DNA of 64,000 nucleotides, from positions 930,001 to 994,000 of the forward strand of contig CAWAHD010000005.1 in NCBI GenBank assembly GCA_963781785.1, written 5' to 3'. Position 1 is the stretch's first letter; the number at the start of each line of letters is the position of its first letter. This DNA is from CAWAHD01 sp963781785. GTDB lineage: Bacteria > Planctomycetota > Planctomycetia > Isosphaerales > Isosphaeraceae. The notes beneath the pieces are model-generated. The model saw only the letters and a list, made by a program, of their open reading frames with translations. It ran no database searches and had not been told where the DNA came from. The position numbers and the translations under genes are program-made. Of this stretch, positions 8,567 to 16,699 are shown in pieces.

Positions 8567-8814
8567 TCGCCGTTCGGGAGCGAAAGCACCAACTTTCGCG
8601 GAGCGAAAGGCGACAGTTAACGTGTGTTTGTCGCCGTTCGGGAGCGAAAGCACCAACTTTCGCGGAGCGAAAGGCGACTATTAACGTGTGTCTCGCCTTT
8701 CGCTCGCACTAACGAACCAACTTTCGCGGAGCGAAAGGCGACTATTAACGTGTGTCTCGCCTTTCGCTCGCACAAAAGAACCAACTTTCGCGGAGCGAAA
8801 GGCGACTATTGGCC
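8567..8814 (+). repeat. Four tandem 62-64 bp hairpin repeats
   Basis: Units begin near 8567, 8631, 8693 and 8757. Each contains TCGCCTTTCGCTCGCAC or a variant, then CAACTTTCGCGGAGCGAAAG and GCGACTATTAACGTGTG. CTTTCGC-GGA-GCGAAAG is a perfect 7-bp hairpin, and TCGCCTTTCGC at the unit start can pair with GCGAAAGGCGA at the unit end, so each unit can fold into a longer stem. A degenerate half-unit precedes the array near 8539. The array fills the gap between the sulfatase-like gene and the isomerase gene and could end or attenuate transcription. Confidence 0.85.
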
Positions 8815-8893
8815 AACTGATAATGATATTTGCGCAGCTCCTGAGCATCGTCCCCTTGAGGCCACGCCGGCTCCCTGTTGGAGGATTCCCCAA

Positions 8894-10027
8894 GTGACGC
8901 CCAATCCGGAAGACAACAACGGTCTTGATAGCGATCGGATCGATCGCCGCACCATTCTGCGATCGAGCCTGGCCGCCGCCGGGGCCACGGCTCTGGCCTC
9001 CGCAGGCCGGACCGCCCCGGCGGAAGCCGGCCTGCACGCCTCGACCAGCGCTCCAGACCCGCTTAGCGCGTCGTCTAGACCCTACCGGAACAAGAAATCG
9101 ATCAACCTTTGGGCCTTTCCGTACCCAAAGCGGATGGCGCTCAAGGATTGTCTGCAACTGGCCAAGGACTCCGGTTTTGATGCGATCGAATTGAATTACG
9201 ACCTCGAAAATGACCTGTCTCCCCGAGCCTCGGCCGATCAGTATCGGGCGATCCGAAAGACGGCCGAGTCGATCGGAATCGCCATCAGCGGCCTTTGCTC
9301 GTTTCTGTACTGGCCCTACTCGCTAACCGACAACGACGCCGGCCGGCGCGACCGGGCCCACGAGCTGGCCCGGCTGATGATCGAAGCCGCGCACGAACTC
9401 GGAACCGACAACCTGCTCACGATTGCCGGCTCAACCTACATTCCTTGGATTCCCGATCGCGATCCGGTGCCCATCGATGTCTGCGACCGCCGTGCCCGCG
9501 AGGCAATCGGCCGATTGCTGCCCCTGGCCGAGAAGAACGGAGTCTACCTCAACATCGAGAACATCGTGTTCAACGGATACCTGACCACGCCCGGCGAGCT
9601 GAACGTGTTCGTCGACAGCTTTGGGAGCAAGCATATCCGCATCCACTTCGACACCGGCAACGTCATGCTCTTTCAGTTCCCAGAGCACTGGATTCCCATC
9701 CTGGGAAGCCGGATCAAGAACGTGCATTTCAAAGAGTTCTCGAAGAAAGGGACCGACCACACCCTCGATTCGTTCCGGACCTTGCTCGATGGCACCACCA
9801 ACTGGCCGGCCGTGATGGATGGGCTCGAAAAGATTGGCTACGAAGGCTATGTGACCTTCGAGTACTTTCATCCGTTTCTGCACTATCCCGAGGCTCTGAT
9901 CGACCAGAGCTCCGACGCGCTCGACCGGATTCTCGGCGCAACTCGCGCGGCGATTGATCGGGTGAGCGTGCGTCATTCCCGCGTGCGTCCGCCGGAGCTG
10001 AGGATGGCGAGTTCAAGTCGCCGGTAG
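8894..10027 (+). CDS. Tat-exported sugar phosphate isomerase/epimerase family protein
   Basis: 377 residues from a GTG at 8894, chosen because GGAGG lies at 8880-8884 and because the frame further upstream runs through the tandem hairpin array. The N-terminus has a twin-arginine-like signal (DRRTILRSSLAAAGATALA). The mature part has INLWAFPYPKRMALKDC, FDAIELNYD, NLLTIAGSTYIP, VYLNIENIVFNG, IRIHFDTGNVM and RIKNVHFKEFSKKG, the order of metal-binding Glu/Asp/His strands in the xylose isomerase-like TIM barrel (AP endonuclease family 2). Such proteins act on sugars outside the cytoplasm in planctomycetes; the substrate is not identifiable. The 3' end overlaps an antisense frame (see 9729-11591). 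Confidence 0.85.
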   Translation: MTPNPEDNNGLDSDRIDRRTILRSSLAAAGATALASAGRTAPAEAGLHASTSAPDPLSASSRPYRNKKSINLWAFPYPKRMALKDCLQLAKDSGFDAIELNYDLENDLSPRASADQYRAIRKTAESIGIAISGLCSFLYWPYSLTDNDAGRRDRAHELARLMIEAAHELGTDNLLTIAGSTYIPWIPDRDPVPIDVCDRRAREAIGRLLPLAEKNGVYLNIENIVFNGYLTTPGELNVFVDSFGSKHIRIHFDTGNVMLFQFPEHWIPILGSRIKNVHFKEFSKKGTDHTLDSFRTLLDGTTNWPAVMDGLEKIGYEGYVTFEYFHPFLHYPEALIDQSSDALDRILGATRAAIDRVSVRHSRVRPPELRMASSSRR

Positions 10028-11591
10028 GGGCGAGCAGGAACGTGGGCACGTCGTCGATGCGGCCGGCCACGTCGTGATCGGATGCGGCCAACAGCGTCAA
10101 TGCGTGCACCACGAGAACAATCAACAAGAGCAGGTGCATCGCAGTCGGGAGCCGCCACGTGGTGGGATTGACTTCAGCAGCAGCGGCGTCCGCGCGGTCT
10201 GGCGCGGTTTGAGCCCCGGCCGTCGTTGTGTCGCTGGGTTCGCATTGCGAGCCAACCGCGTTGCGCAAGTTTGGTTCGCATCCAGGCCTGGACGGGGCCA
10301 GGTTGTCACGGTCGGCGCCGAAACTTTCGCTGCTCGGGTTGTTTGGTGCGGCTGCGCAACCCTCATTGGCTTCGGTCGGTAGAAAACGCGGAGCGATCGA
10401 CGAGTCGTCGGTTGCCGGTTGCCAGTGGTCTCTTTGCGGATTACAGAAGTTGTCGGTGGTCTGCGGCCCGTTACCATTTTGCGGATCGTCGGAGTTGTCA
10501 GGGTCGCGATTTTCTGCCTCTGGCGACTCTCGTCTGGCGCCGGGATCGAACAGCTTCTCGAAGCCGGACTCCTCGGCCGCGCGACGGAGCTTGAAAATCT
10601 CGTTGAGGGTGCGCACGAATTTTTTGTGACTGGCTGTTTCGTATCGCCTGAGCAGCTCTCCTGTGTGCGTGTCGTCGAACGACAGGCAGTCGGCCCGGCG
10701 CGCCTCGTCGCGCGTGGCTCGCTCCCGGGCCAGAGCGAGCTTCGCCTGCACGGCTTCGACCTCCTTTTCGACCATCCCCACGAGCACTCGCCGCGCGTTC
10801 ACATGATCGGTCGCATTGATCATATCTGGCCATGTTGCCCGCACTCTTCGGATGTAGTGCTGGTATTCGCGGCGCCCGAAGTCGCTGCGCTGCTCGGAAT
10901 ACGCGTGGCCGCGCAATGAATTGAGCGACCAGCTCGCGACATAGAGGGTTGCGATTTTCCTGGAATTCAGGCAATCGGCCGGTTGCTTCCCCATCAGTCT
11001 TGCGGCCTTGAACTTATGGTTGCCCTGCCAGACCCCTCCATCATCAAGGAGTTCCTTGAGCTCCGCCCAGTTGTCCAGGAGCCACTGGCAGCCCACGACG
11101 GTCGAGCTGAGGATTCGCACGATCATGGCGGGATCGTCGGGGTTGCAAGCGGCTCCCGTGTGCGAGGTCCGTGATCCGACATGGTCCCAGGGAATGGCGC
11201 CTGAGATCTCATTGGGCACTCTGGGATCGTGAAAGAGCCGTTTCCCGAGCGTGCAGACCTCCTCGAACTCGCGGGCCGATGCACCTTCGATGCTGGCACT
11301 CAGCCTCGCGGTCTGGATCCTCACTGAGCGGTCGTGCACCCAGGACGCATGGACCAGTTGCGAGATCAGAAGCTCCTCCAGAACACTGCGACATGCGACT
11401 GTCTCGACGACGTCGCCCATCCGCTCGTCAAACGCGGCTCTCTCCTCGGTCGGAATCACCACCGTGGCCGCGGTGAGACCGTGTTTCAAACTGTTATATT
11501 TTGATATGTTCTTACCATCATATGTACGAGGCCCTGTGCTCTTTTGCGCATTCTTGCGATTACTTTCGATCATCTTCTGGGAGGTCGGCAT
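9729..11591 (-). CDS. Planctomycete protein with NAQKSTGP N-terminal motif
   Basis: The N-terminus reads ESNRKNAQKSTGPRTYDGK and NSLKHGLTA, a conserved start of a large planctomycete family of unknown function. Residues 60-360 are mostly helical and contain charged coiled-coil-like stretches (VEKEVEAVQAKLALARERAT). Beyond about residue 370 the sequence is low-complexity, rich in Asp, Asn, Pro and Ser. A hydrophobic stretch (MHLLLLIVLVVHALTLLAA) sits near residue 480. The last 99 codons overlap the 3' end of the isomerase gene on the other strand, so the true stop may be earlier (frameshift) or the genes overlap convergently. The first 370 residues are convincing; the tail is uncertain. Confidence 0.65.
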   Translation of the reverse strand: MPTSQKMIESNRKNAQKSTGPRTYDGKNISKYNSLKHGLTAATVVIPTEERAAFDERMGDVVETVACRSVLEELLISQLVHASWVHDRSVRIQTARLSASIEGASAREFEEVCTLGKRLFHDPRVPNEISGAIPWDHVGSRTSHTGAACNPDDPAMIVRILSSTVVGCQWLLDNWAELKELLDDGGVWQGNHKFKAARLMGKQPADCLNSRKIATLYVASWSLNSLRGHAYSEQRSDFGRREYQHYIRRVRATWPDMINATDHVNARRVLVGMVEKEVEAVQAKLALARERATRDEARRADCLSFDDTHTGELLRRYETASHKKFVRTLNEIFKLRRAAEESGFEKLFDPGARRESPEAENRDPDNSDDPQNGNGPQTTDNFCNPQRDHWQPATDDSSIAPRFLPTEANEGCAAAPNNPSSESFGADRDNLAPSRPGCEPNLRNAVGSQCEPSDTTTAGAQTAPDRADAAAAEVNPTTWRLPTAMHLLLLIVLVVHALTLLAASDHDVAGRIDDVPTFLLAPTGDLNSPSSAPADARGNDARSPDQSPRELRRESGRARRSSGRSEPRDSAETDESTRRSHSLRSQSFRAHPSRPASWWCHRARSGTNRGCGRSLSSRTL

Positions 11592-11725
11592 GAATGGGGA
11601 CTCCGGTTGCGGGGCAATGTGAGTGGGTCAAGCGGCGGGGGGGAGCCGCGACAGGTAAGACTCGGTACGGGAGAGGTTCTAGTTTTTCGACGACGCGACA
11701 CACGGCTGGACAGCCGGGTCTTTTG

Positions 11726-11781
11726 TAGGTCAGGCTTTCCAGCCTGACTCCTTGGAATGTCAGGCTGGAAAGCCTGACCTA
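11726..11781. repeat. Perfect 23-bp inverted repeat (hairpin)
   Basis: Arms at 11726-11748 and 11759-11781 are perfectly complementary, separated by a 10-base loop. Each arm itself contains the palindromic core AGGCTTTCCAGCCTGA. The sequence looks like a dispersed planctomycete intergenic palindrome and is often mistranslated as part of small proteins. It could form a cruciform or an RNA hairpin. Confidence 0.85.
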
Positions 11782-12682
11782 CCGCAAAGTAGCCCGACCC
11801 CTGTGCGGCAACAGTTCTAGCCATCTGTCGGGTCATTGTTGTTCCTGGCGTCGGTCGCGCGGGCGTTTGCCGCGGAAACGACTGCCTTGTGCACCGGCGT
11901 GCCAGACACGACGGCTGGGCTGAGCTTCTTGATGTTGTCGTCGATTAGAAGAGGTGAAAGAGGAGGTGCTGCCCATGCCCTCGATCTCGCGCACTCAATC
12001 CTCTCGATACATTATGGATCAGGATGTGCGTTAATGAGAAGTCTAGTGCCCGCAAATGGGCGCTATTCCGTGCGCCAGAACGTTGGTGGGATTAGGGATG
12101 TAATGAGTTGCTAAATAAAGTTGGGTGACCTGAGCGAGGGCCGTTCTCGCAAAGAATCCTCGCGATGGATTCCGGCTGTAACGATTACGAGGGTGGGGAG
12201 ACCAACAACTCGCCCGGCGGCCACCGGATCGCCGGGAGCCAGGCATTGCTCCGTTTCGGGCCTCGCCCTCCCCTTTCTTATCTGGCCAGCACCGGCTCGC
12301 GTGCCTCCTGACCGATACAGGTGCATACTGGTCTTTCGGGAACAAACCCGACGTTCAGCCAGGCTCCAATCTTCGTGATCACCGCGTACTGAACGAGAGG
12401 CTACCGCCCATGCGACTGGCTCTACTTTATCGGCTCGGACCAACGTGTTCGAGCGTGCGCAGTCGTTTGCAGCCCGATATATCGAGCGATTGGCGGGCCA
12501 TTCCCGTTCCCCTTTCGATGGGGAACGGACCGGTGCTCCTCTATCGCCAGCGCGATGATTCCCGACCGACCGCTCGCGTTGATCCTCACGGCAAAATGAA
12601 GAAATCCGTTGAAATAAGATGCGCTGACCGTCTACAATCGTAGTTGCTCGACTGATTCTCGAATCCTCATGGAGGCAGGCGG
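11782..12682. other. Gene-poor interval
   Basis: No frame in this 900-bp stretch has recognisable protein similarity, a good ribosome-binding site and plausible composition together. The last 40 bases (from about 12642) are the start of a segment that is duplicated at 13816. Confidence 0.6.
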
Positions 12683-13517
12683 ATGATATCGCTCGATCGT
12701 TTCTGGTCGTGGTCGCACCGGGCAACGATCCTGGCAAGCCTGTTCCTTGCTGGAGACAGATGGCAGGCCCCAACCGACGAGGAATCGGGGGCGGCCCGGC
12801 TCCTGCATATGAAGACGTTGGCGAAGACCTTCACAGTCGCCGGGGTGGGGGCTGTCGGCCGTCCACGGCTCGGACCTTCAGCCGAGCCGGTCTTCCGCTA
12901 CAATGAGGCGGCCCGAGGCTTCCTCGACGGCACGATCTGGACTTTCGGTGACCGGGGTCGGCCGCTGGCGATCTTGAAGGCCGAGATCCACGAGAATGGG
13001 GTCGTGTATGGCCTGGTTTCGCTCGCCCCGGAAACCATCTCGGCGAACGGGATCAACGGCTGGCGCTGGTCCTCGACCCGTATCGGTCTGAAACTAGCAC
13101 CGATCCCCGGCGCCGACCCCGGCGGCGACAGGGCGCGAGCGTCTGGTTCAGATGAAGGCCCTGGCACGACGATTCTCCGCGATCGAGGACGATCGTCCCA
13201 CCCATGGCAAGTTCACACTTCGCCTCCTTCCCAAGCCGATCCACCACTATACCGATCCGGCCTCCGATCATCTCGATGGCGCTATCTTCGGGTTCGCCAC
13301 CGGGACCAACCCCGATCTCCTGCTGGTGCTCGAGTCAACCCAGGCACCCGGGATCTCCTCTCCGTCTTGGAGTTATGGGTTCGCCCGGATCGGCGGCGCG
13401 GATCTCACCGGTCGACTGGATGGCGAGATCGCCTGGCACGAGGGCGTCGCCCGAGTACCGTCGAGACTCGCGACCTACGCGAACTTCATCGGGCGAAGGG
13501 ACGATTTGAAGCCTTGA
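12683..13517 (+). pseudogene. Planctomycete two-repeat protein of unknown function, one-base frameshift
   Basis: The first frame (12683 to about 13120) has a signal-like start (RATILASLFLAGDRWQA), then ARLLHMKTLAKTF, PVFRYNEAARGFLDGTIWTF and RPLAILKAEI. The second frame (about 13125 to 13517) continues RERLVQMKALARRFSA, KPIHHYTDPASDHLDGAIF and LLLVLES. The two halves resemble each other (MK-LA-F, P-Y-D-P, LDG-IF), so the protein is an internal duplication. Removing one base near 13110-13130 makes a continuous 277-residue protein. I recall similar proteins from Isosphaeraceae but no function. The break may be decay or an assembly error. Its 5' part is duplicated at 13857. Confidence 0.65.
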
Positions 13518-13564
13518 TCAAATAAGCAGGAAGGGGTTGGCACCCGACCAAAGCCTTGCGAGAG

Positions 13565-13810
13565 GACGGACAGGCATCGCAGGGGTCGGCGCCGCTCGGC
13601 GTATGGACAGCAAGACCAGGCATTAGAGAGGTCGGCGCCACCCGGCGAATCAATCAGATCGACCGCCGTAACCTTTGTGCAGCAGAATGGTTTGGTTTGT
13701 TGCGTGACTCCCACATTCGGCTAGTGGCGGCCTGGTGGCGAGGCAGAGCGGCTGCGCGCGGGTTTGGTAACGTGGCGGGACGGATGTGCCGCCGCATTGC
13801 CTGTCCTTCG
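13565..13810 (+). repeat. Dispersed repeat R1, copy A
   Basis: It starts with GGACAGGCATCGCAGGGGTC and ends with GCATTGCCTGTCCTTCG; the ends are inverted repeats of each other (GGACAGGC / GCCTGTCC). Two 5' modules of about 45 bp (ending in GGCGCCGCTCGGCG and GGCGCCACCCGGCG) are followed by the conserved core ATCAGATCGACCGCCGTAA and a hairpin-forming segment. It lies right after the frameshifted gene and directly before the truncated duplicate. Confidence 0.85.
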
Positions 13811-13856
13811 CTTTGTAGTTGCCCGACTGATCCCGAATCCTTATCGAGGCAGGCGG

Positions 13857-14070
13857 ATGATATCGCTCGATCGTTTCTGGTCGTGGTCGCACCGGGCAAC
13901 AATCCTGGCAAGTCTGTTCCTTGCTGGGGACAGATGGCAGGCCCCAACCGACGAGGAATCGGGGGCGGCCCGGCTCCTGCAGATGAAGGCGTTGGCGAAG
14001 ACCTTCACAGTCGCCGAGGTGGGGGCTGTGGACCGTCCACGGCTCGGACCTTCAGCCGAGCCGGTCTTCC
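13857..14070 (+). pseudogene. Truncated duplicate of the 5' end of the gene at 12683
   Basis: From the ATG at 13857 the sequence repeats the first 72 codons of the 12683 gene almost exactly (ISLDRFWSWSHRATILASLF, then GDRWQAPTDEESGAARLL), and the similarity extends about 40 bp upstream to 13816. It stops after PSAEPVF, where R1 copy B begins. The remnant is therefore bracketed by R1-A and R1-B. No complete domain remains, so a function is unlikely. Confidence 0.85.
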
Positions 14071-14085
14071 GCGAGAAGAAGAGAA

Positions 14086-14358
14086 GAAGGACAGGCACCG
14101 CAGGGAGTCGGCGCCACTCGGGCAATGGACCTGAAGGCCATCCATCGCAGGGCTTGGCGCCACCCGGCGAGTGAATCAGATGGACCGCCGTAAATTCTGT
14201 GCACCAAGATGGTTTGGATTGCTGCGTGACTCCCACATTCAGCCAATGGCGCCCTGGTGGCGAGGCAGAGCCGGTGCGCGCGGGTTTGGTAACGTGGCGG
14301 GATGGATGTGCTGCCGCGTTGCCTGTCCTTCGTTTTTGCCGCATTGCCTGTCCTTCGT
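14086..14358 (+). repeat. Dispersed repeat R1, copy B
   Basis: It starts GAAGGACAGGCACCGCAGG, has two 5' modules, the core and the terminal GTTGCCTGTCCTTCG at about 14332, followed by a second copy of the end motif (GCATTGCCTGTCCTTCG) up to 14358. The hairpin arm is changed to CACCAA here. It truncates the duplicate gene immediately upstream. Confidence 0.85.
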
Positions 14359-14417
14359 CTCCGACTCGTCTCCGACCGACCCCAGAGACGTGGGTCGTGG
14401 GCTCGGCGCTAGCGCTG

Positions 14418-15029
14418 TCAGATGGATCCAAAGCGTCGTTTCCGGCTCTTCGTCGCCAGCAGACCGAGCGCGAAATTTCTGTACGAGGAGGACAACAGAC
14501 TGCGGAACTGGTCGGGAGAACTAATCCATTTGGTTGTTTGGAGCTCGACCATCTCCACCATCTTCTCCGTATGCATCATGTTGCTGAGTATAACCGCATG
14601 CTTCGCGTTCTTCAGCCTCGCGGAGGCAACAACGGCACCAAGGTGCATGTTATAGTGGCGGTTGCGCCAGTGCTTATTTACACATACTAGGCCTTGGCCA
14701 ATACCTGGAAGGCCGCCTCTGAGGGTTTGGAAAGGGTAGTCACCCACCTTCTCGTCAATCTTCTCGTGAAAGTTCTCGCATTCGCTGATGTCGAACTCCA
14801 CCCCATTGGCGAATATCGCATAGACGTGGGGGTCAACAGTCTTATTTTCCTCCCATACGTGGCGCTTACCGTTAATGATCGACTGGATGATGTACTCGGC
14901 AGACTCGATGCAACTCTCTGGCACCTCCTCCAAGGGCCCCAAAAGGTTCAGGAACATCGACCACAGTATACTATGGAAGCCGGAAAGGTCACTTGACTCT
15001 TTGGAATCTGGGAGCTCGGCACTTGACAC
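14418..15029 (-). CDS. Hypothetical protein, AT-richer than its surroundings
   Basis: 203 residues from an ATG at 15029. The sequence is well formed, mixed alpha/beta and without low complexity: HSILWSMFLNLLGPLEE, EYIIQSIINGKRHVWEENK, ANGVEFDISECENFHEKID, RYYNM-type aromatic stretches and a basic C-terminus (KSRKRRFGSI). I recognise no domain or catalytic motif, and there is no signal peptide or membrane segment. Base composition is clearly less GC-rich than neighbouring genes, with many A/T third positions, suggesting transfer. It lies between R1 copies B and C, alone, transcribed against them. Confidence 0.65.
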   Translation of the reverse strand: MSSAELPDSKESSDLSGFHSILWSMFLNLLGPLEEVPESCIESAEYIIQSIINGKRHVWEENKTVDPHVYAIFANGVEFDISECENFHEKIDEKVGDYPFQTLRGGLPGIGQGLVCVNKHWRNRHYNMHLGAVVASARLKNAKHAVILSNMMHTEKMVEMVELQTTKWISSPDQFRSLLSSSYRNFALGLLATKSRKRRFGSI

Positions 15030-15279
15030 AGCTAGATCCCCTTCGTTTGTAAGCTCAGGACTGGGGGGGCACGCCGCCCGCCCTGATCACCGCGGAGACC
15101 AGACCGAATGGTCAATTCTGTGCACACCAAGTTGCCTCGGTCTATAAAACAGTCGGTGAAATTCCTTATGTGACACGAGTCCCGTTTGGACACCCAAGGA
15201 TACCAGGACAACATACTATGCGGGCGGGCAGTGAGTGGTAGGTGGTGTGAGTCGCTGCGAGTAAGCTCGAATTGGAGAG

Positions 15280-15571
15280 GAAGGACAGGCATCGCAGGGG
15301 TCGGCGCCACTCGGCGAATGGACAGGAAGACCAGGCATTGGCGGGGTTGGCGCCACCCGGCGAATGGACAGGAAGTCCATCCATTGCAGGGGTCGGCGTT
15401 ACGCGGGGAATGAATTAGATCGACCGCCGTAGCCTTCGCGCAGCAAGATGGTTTGGATTGCTGCGTGACTCCCACATTCGGCCAATGCGCTCTGATGGCG
15501 AGGCAGAGCGGGAGCGCGCGGGTTTGGTAACGTGGCGGGATGGATGTGCTGCCGCATTGCCGGTCCTTCGT
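15280..15571 (+). repeat. Dispersed repeat R1, copy C (three 5' modules)
   Basis: It starts GAAGGACAGGCATCGCAGG and ends GCATTGCCGGTCCTTCG. It has three tandem modules of about 45 bp, each with GGCG(C/T)(C/T)AC(T/C/G)CGG(C/G)G(A/G)AATG, the highest number in the window. The hairpin arm pair CGCAGCAA / TTGCTGCG is perfect, with an 11-base loop. Confidence 0.88.
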
Positions 15572-15579
15572 TTCTGCTG

Positions 15580-16002
15580 TTAGTCTTGCGGCGGATGCTC
15601 GCCTGCCTTGACCAACACGCGGCGGAGCTTGACCAGCGCTTCGCGATTCAACTGCAAGGCTTCCACGGTGGCGCGCCCGATCGCCGTCAGGCCCAGGATC
15701 TGTGTTGCGTCATCCGTCCAGGCAAAATGCGTCGCCCACTTGTCACGGCGAGGATTGAACAATCTCACCTTTTCGTTTGAGACAGGATCTCGCGCTTTCG
15801 TTTGGTTGTATTTATGGCTGTTGCATCCCTGGCACGAAAGTGCCAGGTTTTCGAGCCGTTCGCTGCCTTGGCGGCTGCGAGGCCGGATATGCTCAAGCGA
15901 GAAACTCTGATGGGCAAACGCTGCGGGACTGCGGCAGAATTCGCATCGGCCTTGAGCCCGCCGAAAGACGAGATCACGCACCGCTTTCTTAGGTCTAGCC
16001 AT
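15580..16002 (-). CDS. HNH endonuclease domain protein
   Basis: 140 residues. It has CEFCRSPAAF, SLEHIRPRSRQG, ENLALSCQGCNSHKYN: two CxxC pairs enclosing the H of the HNH motif and a final Asn/His, the standard metal-dependent nuclease fold. The region after residue 85 (FAWTDDATQILGLTAIGRAT, LNREALVKLRRV) is the C-terminal part found in stand-alone HNH proteins of cyanobacteria and planctomycetes. Its ATG overlaps the stop of the upstream gene by eight bases, so the two are translationally coupled. Substrate DNA is unknown; it is not next to restriction or phage genes. Confidence 0.85.
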   Translation of the reverse strand: MARPKKAVRDLVFRRAQGRCEFCRSPAAFAHQSFSLEHIRPRSRQGSERLENLALSCQGCNSHKYNQTKARDPVSNEKVRLFNPRRDKWATHFAWTDDATQILGLTAIGRATVEALQLNREALVKLRRVLVKAGEHPPQD

Positions 16003-16387
16003 TGAGCGGCGCGGCCTTGATTCCCATCTGTTTCATCAGCAGGCGGATCGGAATGCGGCGCAAGTTGGCCAGCTCAAGCAGTGCCGCGGCACGGTCGGCA
16101 TCCCGGCTTTCCAATTCATGCGTCAGCTTCAGCAACTCGCCCTGCTCTTTGTCGCTCAAGGATTTCTTTTTCCGCTTCTGCGACAGTCGCCCATAACGGC
16201 TGCACACGGCTTCGGGAAGTCCTCGGTTGATTCGCTTGATGAGCCTGCTTTCCTCGGCAGACAGCTTGTCCGCCCGTTGTTGGGTCCGCAGCAACAATGC
16301 TTTCTCCAGAAATGCGTCCAGCTCCTCGGGTCCCAGTTGCTGGACCGCTTTCAGCAGTTCCGGGCCGCTCACTTCGATCGTTGCCAT
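15995..16387 (-). CDS. Small helical partner protein of the HNH gene
   Basis: 130 residues from an ATG at 16387. It begins MATIEVSGPELLKAVQQLGP, ELDAFLEKALLLR, then RLIKRINRGLP and a lysine-rich helix (SQKRKKKSLSDKEQGELLKL), ending with LANLRRIPIRLLMKQMGI. It is predicted to be entirely helical and has no enzyme motif. Similar small proteins precede HNH genes in cyanobacteria and other planctomycetes by my recollection. It overlaps the HNH start by eight bases, which implies a two-gene unit; I infer a regulatory, antitoxin-like or folding role but nothing proves it. The module lies between R1 copies C and D. Confidence 0.7.
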   Translation of the reverse strand: MATIEVSGPELLKAVQQLGPEELDAFLEKALLLRTQQRADKLSAEESRLIKRINRGLPEAVCSRYGRLSQKRKKKSLSDKEQGELLKLTHELESRDADRAAALLELANLRRIPIRLLMKQMGIKAAPLNG

Positions 16388-16497
16388 GTTGGTTCCCCTT
16401 GACAGAAACAATATTCTACTTGTTGCGTGAAGTGAGGACAATTCCGACGACGCGAAGCACGGGCAGAGCACGAGTAGGTCAAGTCGGCCGCGGAGAG

Positions 16498-16699
16498 GAA
16501 GGACAGGCATCGCAGGGGTCGGCGCCACCCGGCGAATGAATCAGATCGACCGCCGTAACCTTTGTGTAGCAAGACGGTCTGGTTTGCTGCATGACTCCCA
16601 CATTCAGCCAGGGGCGCCCTGGTGGCGAGGCAGAGCGGGTGCGCGCGGGTCTGGTAACGTGGCGGGATGGATGTGCTGCCGCATTGCCTGTCCTTCGTC
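16498..16699 (+). repeat. Dispersed repeat R1, copy D (single 5' module)
   Basis: This is the shortest copy, about 200 bp: GAAGGACAGGCATCGCAGG, one module, the core ATCAGATCGACCGCCGTAA, then GTAGCAA...TTGCTGC (a G-T wobble replaces a pair) and the end GCATTGCCTGTCCTTCG. It shows that the 5' module number varies while the core is kept. Confidence 0.88.

Noticed and set aside
8567..8814. CRISPR array
   Set aside because: Units are contiguous 62-64 bp repeats without unique spacers and no cas genes are near.
11570..11836. 88-codon minus frame with QAFQPDIPRSQAGKPDL
   Set aside because: This is the translation of the 23-bp palindrome, a known type of misannotation.
11836..12114. 92-codon + frame
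   Set aside because: Starts with a hydrophobic stretch that could suggest a signal peptide, but the rest lacks structure and a ribosome-binding site is missing.
13556..14174. Several small frames within R1 copies (RDGCAAALPVL, GNAAAHPSRHVTKPA and similar)
   Set aside because: The same translations recur at every R1 copy on both strands, so they are products of a repeat, not genes.
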